A stretch of 64,000 nucleotides of DNA from assembly GCA_963971535.1 (NCBI GenBank), contig OZ020588.1, positions 119,151,005 through 119,215,004 on the forward strand. The letters run 5' to 3'. A program made the position numbers and the translations under genes. The stretch is from Notolepis coatsorum (lineage: Eukaryota > Chordata > Actinopteri > Aulopiformes > Paralepididae). Positions 59,516 to 64,000 of this stretch are shown here, one piece after another; the first letter of the stretch is position 1; every line of letters starts with the position of its first letter. The notes under the pieces were generated by a model. The model had not been told where the DNA came from. It searched no databases and saw nothing but the letters and a program-made list of their open reading frames with translations.

Positions 59516-60486
59516 TCAGGTAGCGCAGATGGAGGACGCCCATAGCCAGCTGCCCGCCGCCTGGTGCAGACGGGGGGAGCGTACTCCTCCCTGTCTGTCG
59601 ATACACGACACTGACGTCGTATCGTCCGTCCTGATCAACACCGTTTGAGGACCAGAAGGACCGCTTTCAACACCAACACATTGAACGTAGCGCAGACCGG
59701 GCAGCAGGTTTGCCAGCTGCCCCCTACTGCGTTGGCCCGACGCATCACCAGCGAGGGAGGAGTCGGTGAAAAACGTGACGTAAGACAGCGCCGTAACCGT
59801 CCTAGGACGGAACCTCCCGAGCGTGTTGACAACACGCTCTGAGAGGGATGCCCATAGCCCTCCAACCGTTGACTGGGAAGAGGAGTACTCTACTTCCAGT
59901 CTACAGCAACCCCAGGCTGGTAGGGACCTGCCTGGTTCGAGACCTGATGATCCACCTTGACCGCGAAGGACCAGAACGTCGTCAGGGCAGAATACACTCC
60001 ATAACCCCTGACGACGCAGAGGCCCCAGTGCGGCCTCCACGCACTTGGTGAAGATGCGGGGAGCCAGAGAAAACCGAACGGCAGCCTCTGGTACTCATAC
60101 GCTAACCCTGCAAAGGAATCGTAGGTAAGCCCTAGGATGGAAGATCGGAGATGCGCATACGCATCCTACAGGTCTATGGAGGAGAACCAGACCCCCACCT
60201 GACAGTGTTCAACAGGTAGGAGACGATCCAAAAAATGCTGAACCTTCCCATGGGACAGGTCCAGCCTGGGTCTGACACCCCCCCCTCCCAATTTCTCAGG
60301 CACCAGAGAACACCGGGAGGAGAACGCCACGACGATGGCTTGCTTCGTCCACAGAGATTGGATCTCGTTGACCAGAGCTGTCACTGCTGGAGACCCTGAC
60401 AATAGGGTCTGTACCAAACCCGAAAACGGGTGGGGTTGTGTAAACACAAGTCCCCGCCTCAGCGTTCTCTCCATCCACCTCGACAT
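59516..60486 (-). pseudogene. DIRS reverse transcriptase and RNase H, frameshifted
   Basis: 60486-60166 holds RWMERTLRRGLVFTQPHPFS, VNEIQSLWTKQAIVV, VRPRLDLSHGKVQHFL and GVWFSSIDL (RT motifs up to the first catalytic Asp, in SSIDL). The next frame (60040-59516) has FCPDDVLVL, a match to the catalytic xxDD motif. RNase H-like blocks follow (FFTDSSLAGD and VLIRTDDTTSVSCIDRQGGV). Frames are out of register, and a Gly run near 60285 marks one insertion. Confidence 0.75.
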
Positions 60487-60819
60487 ATGGTACTGCCGTA
60501 GTCATATGTGATGACACTCCCAACGCACCCGCTGCCATGTGGCGCAGGTCCGCCAGGAACTGTAGATAGTTGGCCCGGTCCCACCCGCTGTGCGTAGCCA
60601 ACCCTGGAACCGTGCGAGCAGAGCGTTCCGTGTCGGGACATCTGACCCTGACACCACCCATGAGGCAATCGCACCCAAGGGGGGACCCCGACAGAAAGGG
60701 CCGGTTTGATACAGGGGGCTTCCTAGGTGAAAAAAGCCCCCCCACTGAACACCCCTCCAGAACATGCTGAGGAGTTGTTCTGCAGCCGGACATGCAAGGT
60801 GTAAGGACCCCATGGGTTC

Positions 60820-61930
60820 CTACACACCGTAGCCCTGCAGTGATATTACTACCACCCAAATCACGCGTGCCTGTGAGACCACTGCCAATCTTTCAGGAGT
60901 GGGAGGCACCAACATGATACCTGGCCTGGCGAAGGCGAGGCCGGGGAAGCCCGCACTGTGTGCCTCAAAAGGTTTCGAGCCCCCCTGCTGACAACACTTA
61001 TAGTTGACAGACGTAACACCAGGCTCAACCAACACAGCTTATGGTGTGGGAGCCGCTTGACAGCACAACATTCTCACGGACAGACCCAGGCTCAGCCATC
61101 AACTGGGTGTCAGCCCCTGTCCCCATGAGAAGTGAAAAGTGGGGCCGCCCGCGCTTCAACGAAGGCACGCGGCCCGCAGCCAAAGGAAACAATCAGAGCC
61201 CACTTTTTCCGCTGGTGTTGGGGAAGGGAGTGATCGGAGAGCAGGCTGCTTGCGGCAGGACGGTGACGGCTTGTTGTTCAAGCCGAACCCATCCAACATG
61301 GCCGATCCCTCGGCCGCCAAGGTTGTCGGCCTTGTGGACACCTGTCGATTCAACGCCCAGGATACCTCCGGCGGGGGAAAACATGGCCGTCTGTCGAGGG
61401 CCTCGTCATCGCCGCTGACGAGGCCGTGCTCTCTCTTCTTCTGGCTGCGCGGTGTGAGGCGGTGTGGGGCCTAGGACAATACCGCCCGTGCTCCAGCAGA
61501 AGACCAAAATCCCCTGCGGAGAGGGGAACCCTGAGCGGTTATAGCTTGCGGCTGGGTCAAAGCTAATAACGTCAACAACCTCGCGCCATGTGTCGACGTC
61601 GGCTGGCCCTCAAGGCTCCGCCACCAGACACCATTTTTTTTATAGAAAAAACAGCAATTCGAACACAGTTCTAATCGCTGCCAATTCCATACCGTGGCGG
61701 TACAGGCTTTAGCAGCCCACCAGCCACTCGCCAGGCCGACCCACCCATGGCGTCGGCCGGGCGGGGCACTGTTTCAATATGTCAAAAGCAAAGGACTGAT
61801 GTTAACACGGAGCACCATTGGTGGTTGCAAACAGCAACCTCCACTGTGGTGTGCACCATGAAAGGGTTAAATGAATAAAAGAACTAACCACAAAATACTG
61901 TAGAATGAGCAAACCCATATACACAACGTT
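60820..61930 (-). pseudogene. Degenerate gag side of the DIRS element
   Basis: Only short Pro/Ala/Ser-rich minus frames remain (for example 61384-61193 and 61353-61156). Position and composition fit a DIRS gag, but no motif is decisive. Overlapping plus-strand frames are shadows. Confidence 0.3.
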
Positions 61931-61932
61931 AA

Positions 61933-62551
61933 AGGGGAACTCCAACATTTTGGGAAATTAGCTTATTTAACATCTTCCCTGGAGTTAGACAAGAAGATAC
62001 ATACCTTTTTTGTCTCTGTGCGTGCATTTTAGCTTTGGGAATAGACGCTCCGTTAGCATAGCTTAGCTTCATCACTGGAAGTGAGGCAGGACAGTAGCCT
62101 TACAGTGCCTTACAGTGTATTGCAAGGTCTGACATTGACCAAATTTGACATGCATGACCTTGGTGGGCTCTAGGTCAACTCCTGAAAAGGGGGTCAATGT
62201 CAGACCTTGCAATCAAAAGTTAGGGGGCGCACTGAAATTATGGCAAGGGTTATTAGCCCCCTAACTTTTGATTGCAAAGTCTGACATTGACCCCCTTTTC
62301 AGGAGTTGACCTAGAGCCCACCAATGTCATGCATATCAAGTTTGGTCAATGTCAGACCTTGCAATACACTGTAAGGCACTGTAAGGCTACTGTCCTGCCT
62401 CACTTCCAGTGATGAAGCTAAGCTATGCTAACGGAGCGTCTATTCCCAAAGCTAAAATGCACGCACAGAGACAAAAAAGGTATGTATCTTCTTGTCTAAC
62501 TCCAGGGAAGATGTTAAATAAGCTAATTTCCCAAAATGTTGGAGTTCCCCT
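61933..62551. mobile_element. Foldback MITE with TTAA target duplication, copy 2
   Basis: TTAA at 61929-61932 and 62552-62555. The ends AGGGGAACTCCAACATTTTG and its complement begin arms of about 300 bp that meet near 62242, so nearly the whole element is one palindrome. The outer 150 bp match the element at 9859-10778; the inner part (ctgacattgacc and ccttttcaggagttgaccta) is different. It lies inside the DIRS element and is therefore younger. Confidence 0.9.
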
Positions 62552-62555
62552 TTAA

Positions 62556-63649
62556 GGGGAGGCTGACCAGAGCGAACTAGTCCCGCCTTCATTCAAAATA
62601 TTCACAACAGCACACCAGCACTAGCTTAGCCCATTTACCAAAAAAGGTAAACAAAGCCCCCCCCCCGCATACTCCCCCAATAGACACCGATTGACCGTCA
62701 GCATGCATGGTTGAGAGGAGAGAAAGCTGTAGCATAGACAGACCTTCTCATAGCAGAGTGACAGAACAAAACAGTAGCCCCTACACTACTACAGCCTAGC
62801 GTGAGGCGATGTGGAACCCAGATCAACAACCGCCTGCGCACAACACGCAACATGTTTACAATGTTGGCTGGACCCATAGCCCCACTACCCGATGCCAATG
62901 TGGATAGGAACTAGCCAGCTGAGCCCTAACCCGCCGTTAAGTCCCATCCTGCAGTAGTATAGCTCTACTGCTACACCGCCGAGCTCACGCATCGGCTCCC
63001 AGATGGGGACACCGTTCAACAGACCCCGCTGGAACACAACGGTAACGTACCTGGCTAGGCTACCTAGCCACGGCCTACCCTGTTGTCAACCCATTTACCC
63101 GTAAAAAGGTAAATAGGACTCAGCAAAACCCCCACATCAGCTACCGACTGACCTTCATTGATGAACTGGGCAAGAGGAGGGAGAAGTGACAACATCTCAC
63201 GGCGGAGACATTAGAACAGCGTAGCAGTAGAGTTCAGCATGTAGCATTAGTATTAGCATGTAGCTAGCATTAGTTGTTTAACAGCACGCTTGCAGGACCG
63301 TTTGGAACCCGTTCACCGCAGTGAACGTTCACAAAACCATCCCCCACTGGCACCAACACACAACATGGTTGTGTAACAACAACCCAGCATTACTAACACT
63401 AATACCCGTGCCTAATGACACAGGGCTCACCGTTGTAAAACCCGGCTCGATAGCCAACGTTGTACGCTGCACCTTGATCTGGCTGCCGACAGATGAGGAA
63501 CATCAACATAGGCCCGTTGTGTCGCTGAAACATGCCTCGAAGATGCCAGGGGCACGCAACCCTCCGGTAAGCTTTCAACATACGCAATTCCTCCAATCTT
63601 TTTCATACTACTAGTTACATAAGGTGCATTGCATCCAATATGATGGAAC
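62556..63649. other. DIRS 5' region without supported gene
   Basis: Degenerate sequence between the MITE and the right terminal repeat. Small frames only. A patch of tagcattagtattagcatgt words lies near 63240-63275. Confidence 0.4.
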
Positions 63650-63832
63650 GAAAATAGAGGAAGGGTGTTTGGTGACCATGACCATGGTCTTATAGGCTAC
63701 GCCTCCATAGAGGCGGGACCCGGTCAGGTGTGGGTGTATAAGTTGTGTTTGTGGTGGTGTACAGTAGGTACAAGGAGATAAGGGGTATCTCAATAGGCTT
63801 GAGCGGGACGCGATAAGCCATACGAAATATAA
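63650..63832. repeat. DIRS right terminal inverted repeat
   Basis: gaggaagggtgtttggtgac, gcctccatagaggcgggacc and ggcttgagcgggacgcgata are inverted relative to 57970-57878 and 57256-57160. It ends near acgaaatataacc. Confidence 0.7.
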
Positions 63833-63842
63833 CCATGATTTA

Positions 63843-63992
63843 GGCGGAAACTGTCAGAAATCCAGGCCAAAAAATGCAACTTTTCAATAGAAAAACGGGG
63901 TAGGTAAATAAAGTCAAACCCACTTTTTTGCTTTTGATTATGGTTTATTATATCATAACACAACTTGAAACTATAGGGCCACCTCTCATTTC
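63843..63992 (-). repeat. Dispersed repeat, inverted partner of 20680-20836
   Basis: ggcggaaactgtcagaaatc through cctctcatttc matches the earlier copy in inverse orientation with few differences and a short gap. Confidence 0.7.
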
Positions 63993-64000
63993 TACATTTT

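Larger units (their letters stand above)
57124..63832 (-). mobile_element. DIRS-type tyrosine-recombinase retrotransposon, degenerate
   Basis: Order on the minus strand: inverted end (about 63650-63832), degenerate gag region, reverse transcriptase, RNase H, tyrosine recombinase, then the other end. The sequence at 63650-63830 recurs in inverse orientation at 57160-57256 and 57878-57970, interrupted by a 620-bp insertion. A third related end, cgtatggcttatcgcgtccc, is at 58060-58080. Inverted ends plus a tyrosine recombinase instead of an integrase define DIRS-like elements. Frameshifts and stops run through all coding parts, and a foldback MITE sits in the gag side. Confidence 0.8.

Noticed and set aside
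58729-59648. Plus-strand frames of 80-126 codons
   Set aside because: They are opposite-strand shadows of the DIRS recombinase and RNase H coding region.

Overview
This window looks like intergenic and transposon-dense DNA from a teleost fish. The evidence is very long (CA)n, (GAAT)n and (AAT)n microsatellites, and a dense mix of DNA transposon families common in fish: hAT-type ends with 8-bp target duplications, elements with TTAA duplications, Mutator-like elements with 9-bp duplications, and Harbinger-like elements. There are also BEL/Pao, DIRS, LINE and tRNA-SINE remains, and a spliced gene with GT-AG introns. I see no prokaryotic features, no intact conserved single-copy gene, no rRNA and no convincing functional tRNA. 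The species cannot be named from the sequence.

Layout. 1-4.0 kb: a minus-strand BEL/Pao retrotransposon, with split gag and a pol stub at the edge. A 524-bp direct repeat lies both upstream of gag and where the protease should be. 4.0-14.5 kb: microsatellites and three terminal-inverted-repeat (TIR) transposons, one with 3-bp TAA and one with TTAA target duplications. 14.5-24.7 kb: a piggyBac-like end, a tRNA-derived SINE with 13-bp duplications, three hAT-type elements, a Mutator-like MITE and a decayed mobile-element-like pseudogene. 24.7-29.9 kb: a possible small gene start with a tandemly duplicated in-phase exon (interrupted by a hAT element), foldback copies of a LINE 3' end, and a second fragment of the decayed pseudogene family.

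30.1-41.3 kb: an about 11-kb element bounded by 1.6-kb direct repeats that differ at only about ten sites plus a few indels. It resembles a large non-autonomous LTR retroelement: a gag-like protein with a CCHC knuckle, a splice donor at the end of each repeat, an acceptor 3.8 kb downstream, and no reverse transcriptase. 41.8-56.2 kb: after a TTAA element comes a block bracketed by similar ACTC/GAGT-rich inverted ends. It contains a nine-exon PB1-domain gene of the kind annotated in fish as SAMD3-like (one frameshift, one missing exon), then a C2H2 plus Tnp2-like transposase pseudogene split by a hAT element, then a 245-bp tandem array. A decayed inverted copy of the first gene's exon 2 region follows. 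This block is the best candidate for an undescribed large composite transposon.

57.1-63.8 kb: a degenerate minus-strand DIRS-type retrotransposon (RT, RNase H, tyrosine recombinase) with inverted ends. It carries a nested SINE-containing insertion and a second copy of the TTAA foldback element.

The elements form a nested history rather than an operon. Many insertions can be recognised by exact target duplications, and in one case removing the insertion puts the host reading frame back in register.
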